Shown here in pieces: positions 11,808-24,391 of a DNA stretch of 64,000 nt (position 1 is the stretch's first letter; each line of letters starts with the position of its first letter). A program made the position numbers and the translations under genes. This DNA comes from Doris montereyensis (lineage: Eukaryota; Mollusca; Gastropoda; Nudibranchia; Dorididae). The stretch is from positions 277,501-341,500 of the forward strand of contig JAXRKP010000206.1 in assembly GCA_037039925.1 (NCBI GenBank), written 5' to 3'. The notes under the pieces are model-generated. The model had not been told where the DNA came from and did no database searches. It worked only from the letters and a program-made list of their open reading frames with translations.

Positions 11808-13030
11808 TGTAGTTACTGCCTAAATGCCCACTACCATAATGCCCGTTTCTCCCTAATTGCCTGTAATCTCAGTGAATCCGTTTAAAAAAAAATTAATTGC
11901 CCCCTCTAAATGCCCATTTCAAAATCAAGATTTTCCCCTAAATGTCCTGTTTCAACAACAATTGAAAATATCATTTCTCCAAATTATCATGAAGTGTGTA
12001 ATAAATATGACCAGTCTTCTCTTCTTAACTCCTTCCACTGTACCGCACAACTTTTGTCGAGATCCCTGGTTTGTCAATAGGCAATTAGAATCAAATAGAA
12101 TTTAGCAGTCTTCTGAACTCGGCCTACGGTTCTTTCCTTGATGGTGTGAGTTGCATGAAATTACCTGGTGTTTTCAATTGACCAGGCATGCATCTTATTG
12201 CACCCCCGTCTCGCATTGGCTGTATCCATTATGCCTTTGGGTATACATGACAAGCAATGGTTAACCTGCCAGCGCACTCACCATCTAAATATTTTAAGAT
12301 CTTAACTGAAGGTAAATGTTGAATTTTTTAACCACACTTGATGAACTCACTTAGTGATTACCCCAATTTTTTGCCCATTCCAATTTTCCCATAAATGTCT
12401 GTCGCCTTAACTTTCTTCATCCAGAATTAAAAAACCCAATTTCCCTTTTACCTGGAATTAACTTTTTTGGTGCGGTCTGAAATTTCTGCCTGAGTATCTA
12501 AAACTGAGTATAAATATATTAAAATAAGCAACGGATCAACATAGTTGGTATCATTTTGAAGGGAAATAAATTTCCTATCATTTAAATCAGTGATTTGCAT
12601 ACTTATAGAGGGTGAGGGTAGGAGAAAAGGAGGGAGTGGAAAAAAAATTAATGGAAAATTCCTTTACCTTCAGCTTTATTCTCATCAGATCTCTTCAAAA
12701 TGTTGATTGATGTAATCCAAATGTTATCATAATGGAGTAAATCCAAATAGCTTTCAATTGATGTATAACATGAGGGCATTTGCGTAATAAATCTTTCTTA
12801 TGAATATTTAAAAATTGCAACTCGCAGATAAAAAATTAAAAATTTGGGGATCCACGCTGACGTTGAGCTTGGGTTGAAACTGAATCGAAACGTAAAATGA
12901 GTGTTTGTCTTTCCCACCATTTGAAGTGACCCAGTCGTTTTCAATTCTGAATCTCAATCTAGATCTATCTGTTCTTGTAGTAATATGACGTGGGCGTTTA
13001 GCCCTGGGCATTTAGGCAGTAAGTACTGTA
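11808..13030 (+). mobile_element. TIR nonautonomous DNA transposon (Tc1/mariner-like?), full copy
   Basis: The left end is TGTAGTTACTGCCTAAATGC. The right end, reverse-complemented, is TACAGTACTTACTGCCTAAA followed by TGCCC. The termini therefore form inverted repeats of about 24 bases, and a TA borders the right end. Internal ORFs are short and unrelated to transposases. The copy at 1085-1856 is homologous over its first half in opposite orientation. Terminal CAGT next to TA hints at Tc1/mariner; no transposase confirms it. Confidence 0.65.
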
Positions 13031-14289
13031 TTTTGGGTAACAGGTCATGATGTTAAAAAGAGACAATATATTTGTACACTCATTATCTCCCTTAGTTACT
13101 TTCCCCATCAAATAATACTATGGGAACATAGCTGTTGAGCAATATGGTTTGTCTTATCTAGGCTTCCATGAAAGGCCTCTTCACTTCTTACATACTTCTG
13201 TGGGTGCACATGCACCTCAAGTCTTGTGAACCATTTTCAACAGGTTTTGAACATCAACTTCACCGCCATAAAAAGTGTCCATTGTGTTTTTTATTCTTCA
13301 AAATGTTGGACCTGAAATGCGTGCAATACTGAATTTATCTACGAAAAGCACTTTCTTCAGCACTTTTCTCTTTACTCTCTGTCTCATCGTTATAACAACC
13401 ACCAATTTTCTCTCTACTCTGTTTCATTGTTATAGCAACTACCACTTTTTCTCTACTCTTTGTCTTGTTTTCAATCTCAAATATCAGCCGCACTTTGTTC
13501 TTATCAGCGATGCGAAATACGTAAAGGTAAAAGAAAGAAAGAATAACATATGATAAAATGGAAATGAATTAAGATGCTCCTAGTGCATGAAATGAAAATT
13601 AAAACAGGCTGAACTGTGAGACAAATACATATACATGTACCAGGTCTGGATGGACTAAATTAAGATCTAGTTTTAATGGCTTAGGCTAGGCTAGTTTGGT
13701 ACAATGAATTTAACTGTGTGTGTGCCTGCACAGGAATTTTCATACCTGTCACTGTTCTATTTAAGGTGCTAATGTTGCTTTTCTTTAATGGCTGCTGCTT
13801 GTTTCAGCTGTTATATTCCATTTGAATGTAAGTAAAGCTCTCACAAAGCTGTAAACATCCTATATGGTTTGCAGTACAAGGATATTTAAGAAGATCTGAC
13901 CTTTCTCTAACCCTCATGTCTGTCCAGTTCTCTGTATGCCTTGTGGATATGCTGTCTGTTTGTTGAGAGAAAGAGAGTGTGAGTGAGTAAGAGGGAGTGA
14001 GAGAGAGAGAAAGAGTGAGTTTAAGTGGTTAAAAAAGAGAGGGAGAGAAAGAAGGCAAGAGAGAAGCATGTCATAATACTGGTTCCATCTTTGGAACATG
14101 AATGAATACAGGAAAGATGTATTGGATGAAAGTTGATTTTAATATCAAACTTCCAATCAATTATGTTAGGATTTCAAGATGAAGAAAGCCAAGCTTAGAT
14201 AATATGTACAAATTATGAATGATGTATGGCTTCTGCTTCCAAGTGTGTAACTAGTGTAACTAATGAAAAGAAATTCTGTATAAAATGCG
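13031..14289. other. Unique AT-rich DNA with a short GA-rich tract
   Basis: No coding segment was recognised. A loose GA-rich microsatellite lies at about 13960-14065. The 92-codon frame at 13275-13553 consists mainly of a locally repeated TTTCTCTACTCT-like motif and has no family resemblance. Confidence 0.4.
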
Positions 14290-14430
14290 GGTGGTTGGCA
14301 CGTTGCTGCTGGTAGGTCCTATTTCTTTCCTTTATCTCTTTTACTTCTCTTTATCTTGCTGTTTCCTCTTAATTCACCCTGAGATCACCACAATGGTGGA
14401 CGGGTAAATTTCAATAAAATAAACTGTTGA
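14290..14430 (+). repeat. Interspersed repeat family E, copy 2
   Basis: Contains 'ggtaggtcctatttctttcc', 'tatcttgctgtttcctctta', 'caccctgagatcacc' and 'tttcaataaaataaac'. This is the cleanest plus-strand copy of the family and ends in an A-rich tail. Confidence 0.65.
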
Positions 14431-14719
14431 AAGTGGCAAGATCTATTTCTAATATTTCTATGTGTTGTATGAGAGAGCTCTGGGGCACTCACACTACAAG
14501 GAACATGCAGCCTCCAGTTAGCCAAATCTCAGTCACATGTGTGTTTATCTCTATCAGTGGCCTTATATTATTATTTGAAAAAATTGAAGATATTTCAGAT
14601 TGAATGCATATGGTGCTTGTGAGTCAATAGAAACAAATTTGAATTTGTGAGAGTGTTACTGTTAGTAGGTGCTTTAGCTTGTTTGATGTGTCAGCTTCAA
14701 AATTAATGGTTAGGATTCC

Positions 14720-15045
14720 ATCGAAGGATAAAGATAGCTATATAGTCTGTATCCCCATGCAAGTGCAGGCTCACTGACTGTACATCCCCAAGCATGCCAT
14801 TTCATTCAAAGTCCTTCTCAACTCCCGTGGAGCATATAGTACAGCAGCCTGTTAGATGCCTCATACTTATACAATGACAAGATCTTTCGTTACATATAGC
14901 TAGGTGTTCATTCACACCTGAGTCAAGTGAGAGGGAAAGCCCTAAGAGTCCATAGTTGCGAAAAAAAAATACTTGGGTCAGCTAAAGGTTTTGAACTAGT
15001 GTTGTCAAGATTACATACTCACACTCACAACACTACAAATTGACC
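14720..15045 (-). repeat. SINE family C, copy 1
   Basis: Read on the minus strand, the head includes 'gtagtgttgtgag', 'gtaatcttgac' and a B-box-like AACACTAGTTCAAAACC, so the promoter end lies on the right. The body 'agtctgtatcccc', 'ccatttcattcaaagtcctt' and 'gtgttcattcacacctgagt' is shared with 26195-26465, 32100-32460 and 47965-48290. Confidence 0.75.
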
Positions 15046-15050
15046 ACATC

Positions 15051-15899
15051 GGATAGTTGGTTTGAGAATAAAATGTGTCATTGGGGTATGAATGAATGTA
15101 TATATATATACATGAATGTGTTTTAGATGCACTCATATCTGTACTGTATGAATGGGAATGATTTTTTTTTTGATTAGCAAGAGCTACCGTCCAGAGCTTT
15201 TATATTTTGTGAATGAGTCTTTTGGTATTGACATGATTTTTAATGGACTCTTTTAAACTTGCGATATTACACAAATCATCACATGACGATTATTGTTAAA
15301 GTTGCCAAAATAAAACAGTTGATTACCTAAACAGACTTGTGTTTTTACTATTTTACATGTTTCAATTAAAACTGACTGTTATGTCAATTATGAGTACACA
15401 AGATGTTATGCCTTCTTCATGTGAACATTATTACTTGTACATGATGTATTTGATTATTGTTCAAATGTAGAAAATTGATTTGAAAAAAAGTAACATCTTG
15501 TGAGGGAGTGAGTTGAAATTTCACAAACTATAAAATAATGTCATAAATTTGAATTAGAAATAACAGGAGATATGTAGTTAATCTTAAGAGGGCAGTATCC
15601 AGTCTTTTAATATTTTTATGGTATAATACAAGCATTAACATTTCCTTCATCATTTTGTTGTCATGTGTACGTGTAGCACATTATTTATGTTTCGATTCTT
15701 CACTTGTTTAAAAATCTCTTTAAACTACATTAATTTTTCAAACAATACATTAAGTTTGAGGTTTGAATTCTTTGTTTTGAGTTTTAGCAGTTTTTATGTG
15801 TTTAAATCTGCCCTTAGATTTTAATTTGAAGTAGTACTCACATTTCCTTCCCAAATTAGCTGTATTAATGGGAATTTGCGAAGTATCATCTGAACAGCG
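15051..15899. other. AT-rich DNA, nothing recognised
   Basis: Very AT-rich unique sequence with a short TA run near 15101-15110. No reading frame of interest on either strand. Confidence 0.45.
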
Positions 15900-16110
15900 G
15901 TGCATCAGTGGCCTAGTGGTTTAGGTTGCCAGACTTGGGATCACGATGTGTTGAGTTTGAATCCTAGCGATGCTAGGTCTGACATTGTGGTCCATGGGAA
16001 AGACACTTAAAACATATTTCGCCCCACTCAACCTTGGTGCAAATGGTTACCAACAACAGTTTGGGAGTTAACAATCTATAACATAACAGACTAGCGTCCT
16101 GTCCAGGGAT
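15900..16110 (+). repeat. SINE family A, 5' copy with best tRNA-like head
   Basis: The head reads GTGGCCTAGTGGTTTAGG (A-box form) and, about 40 bases on, GAGTTTGAATCCTAGC (B-box form). The shared body follows ('ggtccatgggaaagacac', 'caaccttggtgcaaatgg', 'agactagcgtcctgtcca'). The copy stops near 16110, before the usual 'ggccttgaagg' end. A/B spacing shows the family is tRNA-derived and pol III-type. Confidence 0.8.
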
Positions 16111-16630
16111 GATTATCAAAGAAAAGTTTACGCTAAGTTTGAAACAAATTTGTTGAAAAAAGTAGAAAAATCGATATTGAAGTAATTTTGGGGAGAAAAT
16201 CCAAGATGGCCGCCGTTTCCATGGCAACCGGAAGTTAAAACAAAACGACATTTTTCAACTCATGTACACCATGCCCATTACACCTATCACTAGGCTAAAT
16301 TGATAGAACAAACGGGAAAATTTTCACTCCAGGACATGATCTTAAGATTAAGAGGAAATACCAAGGTGAAAGATTGTCTGACAGGAATAAGTAGGACCTA
16401 CCACCGCCAGCTAGCATGCCAGCAGCCCATTTGTTCATGTGTTTATTTAGATACCATACCAAACCAGTTGGTGTGTACAAGTAGATTTATAACTTTGATA
16501 CCAACTACTTACTAAAAATCCAGCATGATTTATTGTCTAAGGCTGGTGGAGGTAATCATTGCACCCTCTATAATCTCTATTCTTCTATTCTCTCCTAAAA
16601 TTCTGTCGAGGTCAGTCTCAGCTCTTTGAC
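16111..16630. other. Unique flank with a fragment of repeat family E
   Basis: Includes 'gacaggaataagtaggacct' at 16359-16378, a reversed fragment of repeat family E. No gene was seen. This stretch is important because an altered copy of it appears interleaved with satellite sequence at 17700-18480. Confidence 0.5.
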
Positions 16631-16639
16631 AGGTTTGGC

Positions 16640-16696
16640 TGGTGGTCTCTCTCTCTCTTCTTCTCTCTCTCCTCATCTGATGGAGACTTCTCACTG

Positions 16697-16736
<40 letters not shown>

Positions 16737-16762
16737 CCTCCTCTCTCAACTCTCTCTCTCTT

Positions 16763-16810
<48 letters not shown>
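16640..16810. repeat. (CT)n microsatellite
   Basis: Two TC-dinucleotide blocks separated by 'cctcatctgatggagactt' and short interruptions. Confidence 0.95.
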
Positions 16811-16811
<1 letters not shown>

Positions 16812-16914
16812 ATCAGAGTAAAAAAAGAAACACAAAAAAACATCACTTGATTCTTGTCAAATAACATAATCGTTTGTGACTGAGACACTGTCTAGAGAAC
16901 ATCAAATTGAAAAG

Positions 16915-19900
16915 TTAAGTTCTAACCTCAAGATCACATACAATTTTCAGTCTCACCTTTCAGCTGAAACAAAGTTGAAGTCTAACCTCATTGGTCACAT
17001 ACAATCAGTTTAAGTCTAACCTCATGTCACAAACAATCAGTTTAAATCTAACCTCATCGGTCACACACAATCAGTTAAAGTTAACCTTATCGGTCACATA
17101 CAATCAGTTGAAATCTAACCTCATCGGTCACATACAATCAGTCTAAATGTCTAACCTTATTGGTCACATACAATCAGTTTAATCTAACCTCATCACAATA
17201 CAATCAGTTTAAGCCTAACCTCATCGGTCACACACAATCAGTTGAAGTCTAACCTCATCGGTCACAACAATCATAACAACCTCATCGGTTACATCAGTTT
17301 AAATCTAACCTCATCGGTCACATACAATCAGTTGAAGTCTAACCTCATGGTACTCAATTTTGAAGTCTAATAATCGGTCACACACAACTTATTTGAAGAT
17401 CTATTATGAATATTGTCACTTACAATCAGTTGAAGTCTAACCTCATATGGTCACACAATCAAAAGTCTAACCATTGGTCACAACAATCAGTTTAAGTCTA
17501 ACCTCATCGGGTCTGGTAAATCAGTTGAAGTCTAACCTCATCGGTCACACACAATCAGTTAAGTCTAAACTCCCAAAGGCACACACAATCAGTTGAAGTC
17601 TAACCTCATTGTCACACACAATCAGTTGAAGTCGGTAACCTCATTGGTCAAACATACAATCAGTTGAAGTCTAACCTCATCATTAAAACACACAATCCGT
17701 TGAAGTCTAAATGTTGATATTGTATCACAATAAAGTTGTGCTAAGTTCGGTCAACACAATCAGAAAAATCTAAAACATCGATAATACAACTTGAAGTCTA
17801 ATTTTAAAACACAAAATCCAAGATCTGTTTAAATCGGTTACGGAATCGTTGAAGTCAACCTCAAAGGTCATATTTCAACTCAGTTTGAAACATAATCATT
17901 ATCACCTACAATCATGAAGTCTAAACATCGGTAAAACAATCGTTGAAATCTTTCTCATCGGTCACACACACAATCAGTTGAAGTCTAACCTCAAAGGTCA
18001 CCGGACAATCAGTTTAACGACTAACCTCAGGGTCAGTATACAATCAGTTTACCATTGCCAATCGTTCACATTTGTTAAATTGAAGTCTAACCTCATCGGT
18101 CACATACAATCAATTTAACAGTAACTCATCGGTTAAGAGGAATAATCAGCATGAATTGCATAACTAGGGGTGACAGGTACAATCAGTTGTAAGTCTAACC
18201 TCATTCTCACTAGTTCATTTGTTCTAATCAGTTTATTTAGATCTTAACCAGTCTTCTGTGTACACAATAGATTCATAACAGTAACACAATCTCAACTCAG
18301 GTCACACAAAAATCTAGCCTGATCTATTCACACAAATCAGTCCCTCCCTAACCTCTAACCTCTTAATCTCTCGGTCTCATACAATTCTCTCTCTTACTCT
18401 CATCATCCTCTCTCAATCTTCTTAAGTCTTCTCTCTCATCGGTCACACACAATCAGTTCCATCAATCATCCTTAATTCTTCTATCGGTCCTCATTGTCAC
18501 ACACAATCAGTTGAAGTCTAACCTCATCGGTCACACACAATCAGTTTAAGTCTAACCTCATCTCACACACAATCAGTTGAAGTCTAACCTCATGGTCACA
18601 TACAATCAGTTTGTCTAACCTCAGTCACACACAATCTATTTAATCTAACCTCATCGGTCACACACAATCATTCAATCATTGGTCACACACAATCAGTTTA
18701 AATCTAACCTCATTGGTGACATTGACAATCAGGTTTAAGTCTAACCTCAGTCACACACAATCAGAAGTCTAACCTCATCGGTCACACACAACCATAGCCT
18801 AACCTCATCAGTCACACACACTCAGTTGAAGTCTAACCTCATCGGTCACATACAATCAGTTTAAATCTAACCTCATCGGTCACATACACTCAGTTGAAGT
18901 CTAACCTCATCGGTCACACACAATCAGTTGAAGTCTAACCTCATCGGTCACAGACAATCAGTTGAAGTCTAACCTCATCGGTCACACACAATCAGTTGAA
19001 GTCTAACCTCATCGGTCACACACAATCAGTTTAAGTCTAACCTCATCGGTCACATACAATCAGTTTAAGTCTAACCTCATCGGTCACATACAATCAGTTG
19101 AAGTCTAACCTCATCGGTCACACACAATCAGTTGAAGTCTAACCTCATCGGTCACACACACAATCCAGTTGAAGTCTAACCTCATCGGTCACACACAATC
19201 AGTTGAAGTCTAACCTCATTGGTCACACACACAATCAGTTGAAGTCTAACCTCATCGGTCACACACAATCAATTGAAGTCTAACCTCATCGGTCACACAC
19301 ACAATCAATTGAAGTCTAACCTCAGCGGTCACACACACAATCAGTTGAAATCTAACCTCATCGGTCACATACAATCAGTTGAAGTCTAACCTCAATCGGT
19401 CACACACAATCAATTGAAGTCTAACCTCATCGGTCACACACACAATCAATTGAAGTCTAACCTCATCAGTCACACACAATCAGTTGAAGTCTAACCTCAT
19501 CGGTCACACACAATCAATTGAAGTCTAACCTCATCGGTCACACACAATCAATTGAAGTCTAACCTCATCGGTCACACACACAATCAGTTGAAGTCTAACC
19601 TCATCGGTCACACACAATCAGTTTAAATCTAACCTCATCGGTCACATACAATCAGTTGAAATCTAACCTCAATCGGTCACACACAATCAATTGAAGTCTA
19701 AAGGTCACACACACAATCAATTGAAGTCTAACCTCATCGGTCACACACAATCAGTTGAAGTCTTACCTCATCGGTCACACACAATCAGTTGAAGTCTAAC
19801 CTCATCGGTCACACACACAATCAGTTGAAGTCTAACCTCATCGGTCACACACACAATCAGTTGAAGTCTAATAACCTCATCGGTCACACACAATCAGTTG

Positions 19901-21180
19901 AAGTCTAACATCATCGGTCACACACAATCAGTTGAAGTATAACTCATCGGTCACACACACAATCAGTTGAAGTCTAACCTCATCGGTCACACACAATCAA
20001 TTGAAGTCTAACCTCATCGGTCACACACAATGAGTTGAAGTCTAACCTCATCGGTCACACACAATCAGTTGAAGTCTAACTCATCGGTCACACACAATCA
20101 GTTGAAGTCTAACCTCATCGGTCACACACAATCAGTTGAAGTCTAACCTCATCGGTCACACACAATCAGTTTAAGTCTTACCTCATCGGTCACATACAAT
20201 CAGTTGAAGTCTAACCTCATCGGTCACACACAATCAGTTGAAGTCTAACCTCATCGGTCACATACAATCAGTTGAAGTCTAACTCATCGGTCACATACAA
20301 TCAGTTGAAGTCTAACTCAATGGTCACATACAATCAGTTGAAGTCTTACCTCATTGGTCACATACAATCAGTTTAAGTCTAACCTCATCGGTCACATACA
20401 ATCAGTTTAAGTCTAAATCACACACAATCAGTTTGAAGTCTTACCTCATCGGTCACATACAATCAGTTTAAGTCTTACCTCATCGGTCATACACAATCAG
20501 TTGAAGTCTTACCTCATCGGTCACATACAATCAGTTTAAGTCTAACCTCATCGGTCACATACAATCAGTTTAAGTCTTACCTCATCGGTCACACACAATC
20601 AGTTGAAGTCTTACCTCATCGGTCACATACAATCAGTTGAAGTCTAACCTCATCGGTCACATACAATCAGTTTAAGTCTAACTTCATCGGTCACACACAA
20701 TCAGTTGAAGTCTTACCTCATCGGTCACATACAATCAGTTTAAGTCTAACCTTCATCGGTCACATACAATCAGTTTAAGTCTTACTTCATCGGTCACATA
20801 CAATCAGTTTAAGTCTAACCTCATCGGTCACACACAATCAGTTTAAGTCCAACCTCATCGGTCACACACAATCAGTTTAAATCAACCTCATCGGTCACAC
20901 ACAATCAGTTTAAGTCTAACCTCATCGGTCACACAATCAGTTGAAGTCTAACCTCATCGGTCACATACAATCAGTTTAAGTCCTAACATCATCGGTCACA
21001 CACAATCAATTCTAACCTCTCGGTCAACACAATCAAGTTTAAGGCTTACATCATCGGTGACACACAATCAGTTGAAGTCTAACTTCATCGGTCACACACA
21101 ATCAGTTGAAGTCTTACTACTAAGTCAATTAGTTAAAAGTCTAACCTCATCGGTCACACAATCAGTTTAAGTAAAAGCAT
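16915..21180. repeat. 34-bp tandem satellite array, about 4.3 kb
   Basis: The monomer is composed of 'cggtcacacacaatcagttg' followed by 'aagtctaacctcat', giving a 34-bp period and roughly 120 units. Common variants are 'acatacaatcagtttaag', an extra CA, and 'tcttacc' for 'tctaacc', so the units fall into local subfamilies. The left third is ragged and the right two thirds (from about 18830) are regular. No spacers of unique sequence occur between units, so it is not CRISPR-like. No reading frame is conserved. Confidence 0.95.
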
Positions 21181-21211
21181 TGCAGTCATTAAGTTTTTCC
21201 ACTTGACCCAT

Positions 21212-21530
21212 GAGGGGACTCGGTAGTGCAGAGGCAAAGTGTCGGGCTCTCAACCAAAAGGTAGTGGGTTCGAGCCCTACCAACGGTTCAAAAATTGTCT
21301 TGATTTCTTTTTAGTAAAATCGACCCCCCCCCTGGTCCAGGTATAGGGGGATCGATATCTAGTTCCATCGGAGACGGACGATAAAAGGAGGTCTTGTGCT
21401 GATCACAACACTCTGTGCACGCTAAAGATCCCATGGCTGTTTATATGGAAGTTCGGGTAAATTTTAAAAATACTACCAAAAACCTCGAGATTACTTTCGT
21501 TTAGTTGTGGATGTGGGTAAAATCAAAATC
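21212..21530 (+). repeat. SINE family B, best copy (tRNA-derived)
   Basis: The head is tRNA-like: GGGGACTCGGTAGTGCAGAG, then CGGGCTCTCAACC and GTGGGTTCGAGCCCTACC, a near-perfect B box. The body has 'tggtccaggtatag', 'catcggagacggacgataaa', 'gatcacaacactctgtgcac' and 'tagttgtggatgtgggtaaa', and the tail is 'atcaaaatcaa'. Other copies lie at 46172, 49688, 54785 and 55290 on plus, and 33040 and 36110 on minus. Confidence 0.85.
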
Positions 21531-22790
21531 AACTACTAATTTGACTTGTGTGCCTCAGGGGTCCATACTGAGATCACTGTTTTGTACATTGTATACGCAA
21601 CCTTTAGATGCTGTACTAGGACAACATAATGTCAAATATGAAAGCCCATGATACACAGTTGTATTCATCTGTAAAACCTAGCAATGTGACAGCCCATATG
21701 ACATCTATGGAATGTTGTATTGAGGTTGCGAAGAATTGGACGGTTACAAACTAAAAAATGAGTGATGGCAAAACGGAGGTTCTGTTTTGTAATCCAAAGA
21801 ATGACAAAATATCAATCTGTACATGAAAATGTATCTATATCAATGATAGAGAAAGATAACATTTTCTCAAAAAGCAAGAAATGTTGCATTTGTCTTCAGC
21901 AGTTATTTGTCAATGGAATATCATGCTGCACACCTTTGCAGTGTGCGAATTGATATATGTAAAATCTGCCGAGTGGGACATCTCTAAACGTAAAAACACT
22001 GACCTCTTCACTTGTTTGTCTAGACAAACTGTAATGTAATTCCCTTTTGTCAAACTTACCAGAATTTTTGTTTTTTACACGTCTAAGCAGACTACTGTAA
22101 TGTAAACTAGACTACTGTAATGTAAACGTCTAGACAAACTGTAATGTAATTCCCTTTTGTCAAACTCCTCAGAGTTTTTGCTTTTTACACATCTAGACTA
22201 CTGTGTGTAATGTAATTCCCTTTTCTCAAACTTACCAGAGTTTTTGTTTTTTACACGTCAGACTACCTTTAATGTAATTCACCTTTTGTCAAACTCCCCA
22301 GAGTTTTTGCTTGACAAACTGCAGCGTTTCCAAAATCAAGCTGCCGAGATTGTGTTTCGGAAAAGAATGAGAGATCACGTGACTCCCAAGTTTTCTTCCC
22401 ATTAGAGCTAGAGTGATCTATAAGGTTGGAGTCAAGTGTTACAAATGCATAAACGGAAACGCCCTTCACTATCATTCTCCTCAACGACCTGATCGAATTG
22501 TGCGTTCCATCCCGGTCACTGAGATCAGGTGATCATCGCCTACTTAGGATACCCAAGAAGGAATCCAACAAACTTCCGAAAGATCATTTGCTGATCTTGC
22601 TCCATCTGATTTGAAATGATCTCCCTTGTCCCTATGTCCGATGTCGACTGAGCTTACCTTGTAAAATGTAAAAGCATCTTTAAGTCCATTTGATTCGAAA
22701 AATCTTGCTAAATTAACGTTCTTATTTTTTTTAAATTGTAAACGTATGTACACATGTATGTATGTTTTTTAAAAATATCATTACAATTTA
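21531..22790 (+). pseudogene. L2/CR1-like LINE reverse transcriptase 3' remnant
   Basis: Broken frames give LTCVPQGSILRSLFCTLYT (RT motif 'G.PQGS.LGP.LF.lYt'), then HDTQLYSSVKPSNVTAHMTS (after the YADD position, whose Asp pair is lost), and WTVTN with DGKTEVLFCNPKN. The C-terminal block is LDKLQRFQNQAAEIVFRKRM with RDHVTPKF, 'YKCINGNAP' and 'LRIPKK'. This order is the hallmark of L2/CR1-group LINE C-termini. Several stops and shifts make it dead. A local array at about 22018-22320 interrupts it. Confidence 0.75.
22018..22320 (+). repeat. Tandem duplication inside the LINE remnant
   Basis: About four imperfect copies of 'gtctagacaaactgtaatgt' 'aattcccttttgtcaaact' plus 'ccagagtttttg' 'ttttttacac'. 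In the LINE reading this is the segment just before LDKLQRFQNQ, so a coding stretch of the element has been multiplied locally. Confidence 0.7.
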
Positions 22791-23150
22791 TTATATCACT
22801 GTGATTGTAATGTGTCTAAAGCTTTATTGTATACGATAAAGGTGTAGGCCCAATATAACATTACATGATCTACATCATTTAATTTTTTTTTTCATTTATG
22901 TCTATGCAATTCAAAATAATGTACTTATTATCTTATCTTTGGAATTTGTTTTGAATTGCTAAGTAAGATGTCAATTAAGGGAATAAATTCCGAATTTCAG
23001 CATTGGTATCAAATTGTACCTGTATTTGGATAGTAGCCTACTTATATAGTATTAATTGTATTTATCTTGGATACATTATCAGGGGTATCAAAAGCTCCCA
23101 ATCCCATGATTCGACTTTAATATCTGATGTGTGAAAATGTCAATATCATA
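22791..23150. other. AT-rich DNA, nothing recognised
   Basis: No gene, SINE head or tandem repeat is visible. Confidence 0.45.
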
Positions 23151-23154
23151 GAAT

Positions 23155-23710
23155 CATAGGCGAAAATATTGTGATATGGATTCTAATAAAGAAAATATTG
23201 TGATATGGATTCTAATAATTGTGTAGAAAAATATTGTGATATGGATTCTAATAATTGTGTAGAAAAATATTGTGATATGGATTCTAGAAAAATATTGTGA
23301 TATGGATTCTAATAATTGTGTAGAAAAATATTGTGATATGGATTCTAATAATTGTATAGAAAAATATTGTGATATGGATTCTAATAATTGTATAGAAAAA
23401 TATTGTGATATGGATTCTAATAATTGTATAGAAAAATATTGTGATGTGGATTCTAATAATTGTGTAGAAAAATATTGTGATGGGGATTCTAATAATTGTG
23501 TAGAAAAATATTGTGATGTGAATTCTAATAATTATGTAGAAAAAATATTGTGATGTGGATTCTAATAATTCTATAGAAAAATATTGTGATGTGGATTCTA
23601 ATAATTATGTAGAAAAAATATTGTGATAGAAAAAATATTGTGGATTCTAATAATTATGTAGAAAAATATTGTGATGTGGATTCTAATAATTGTGTGAAAA
23701 ATATTGTGAT
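23155..23710. repeat. 36-bp minisatellite, about 15 units
   Basis: The unit is 'tattgtgatatggattctaa' followed by 'taattgtgtagaaaaa'. Because 36 is a multiple of three, a frame of EKYCDMDSNNCV repeats stays open. Length variation in the A run breaks it at both ends, so coding is unlikely. Confidence 0.9.
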
Positions 23711-23934
23711 CAGAGCTCAATGTTATCTTGTTACATCTAGATAAATGCGCTCCCACATTTCACTTCTTTACTAATAATAGGGACAGGAGATAAATTGGTA
23801 TTAAAAAAACAACTACAAATCAAGAGGCGCTTTTGAGATAATATCGAACACATGTATGTCATTAGAATGAAAATTTAAAACCATTTTACACAAGATAAAA
23901 AATGTCTACAGGAAAAGAGCAAAACATGAGACAG

Positions 23935-24165
23935 GGCTTTTCATCTCACTGCTTCCTCTCAATTGACCCTGAGACCCCGGCATATGCATGGCGGGGTAAA
24001 TTACCATGAAATACCAAGATCCACTCATGGATTTGTTCGTGTCATTGACATTTACCCCGTTCATCATAAATGCGGTGATCACAGGGTGAATTAAAGAGGT
24101 AAAAGCAAGATGAAGATGAAGAATAAGTAAAAGAGTGACAGGCAAGAAGTAGGACCTACTAGCAG
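23935..24165 (-). repeat. Interspersed repeat family E, copy (reversed), with internal duplication
   Basis: The right part on minus has 'ggtcctacttcttgcctg' and the A-rich end near 23990-24060 carries 'ggggtaaat' motifs twice. A second 'gcttcctctcaattgaccct' lies on the plus strand at 23951-23970, so two copies are arranged head to head or nested here. Confidence 0.5.
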
Positions 24166-24391
24166 CGCCGCCAACCGCCTACACCTCATGGATACATTTC
24201 AGTTAAACGAATACAGCATGAGTGACTGACAATGACAGCATACACTAGATAAACGTGAACTATGACTATGACAGAAACAGGTTTCAAAAACATTACCAAC
24301 AAAATAAATTAATAAGACAAAATCATTTCACACGAGATTCATTTTTTTTCCTTCTTTTTTATTTTATCGTTTACTTTTTGTGAGTAGATCT

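Noticed and set aside
21212..21290. Functional tRNA gene
   Set aside because: A and B boxes are good, but the acceptor stem does not close and the sequence continues into a repeated SINE body found at six other places. The same reasoning applies to 15900, 32400 and 55965-56030.
23272..23553. 93-codon EKYCDMDSNNCV repeat frame
   Set aside because: It comes from a 36-bp minisatellite and is broken by A-run length changes at both ends.
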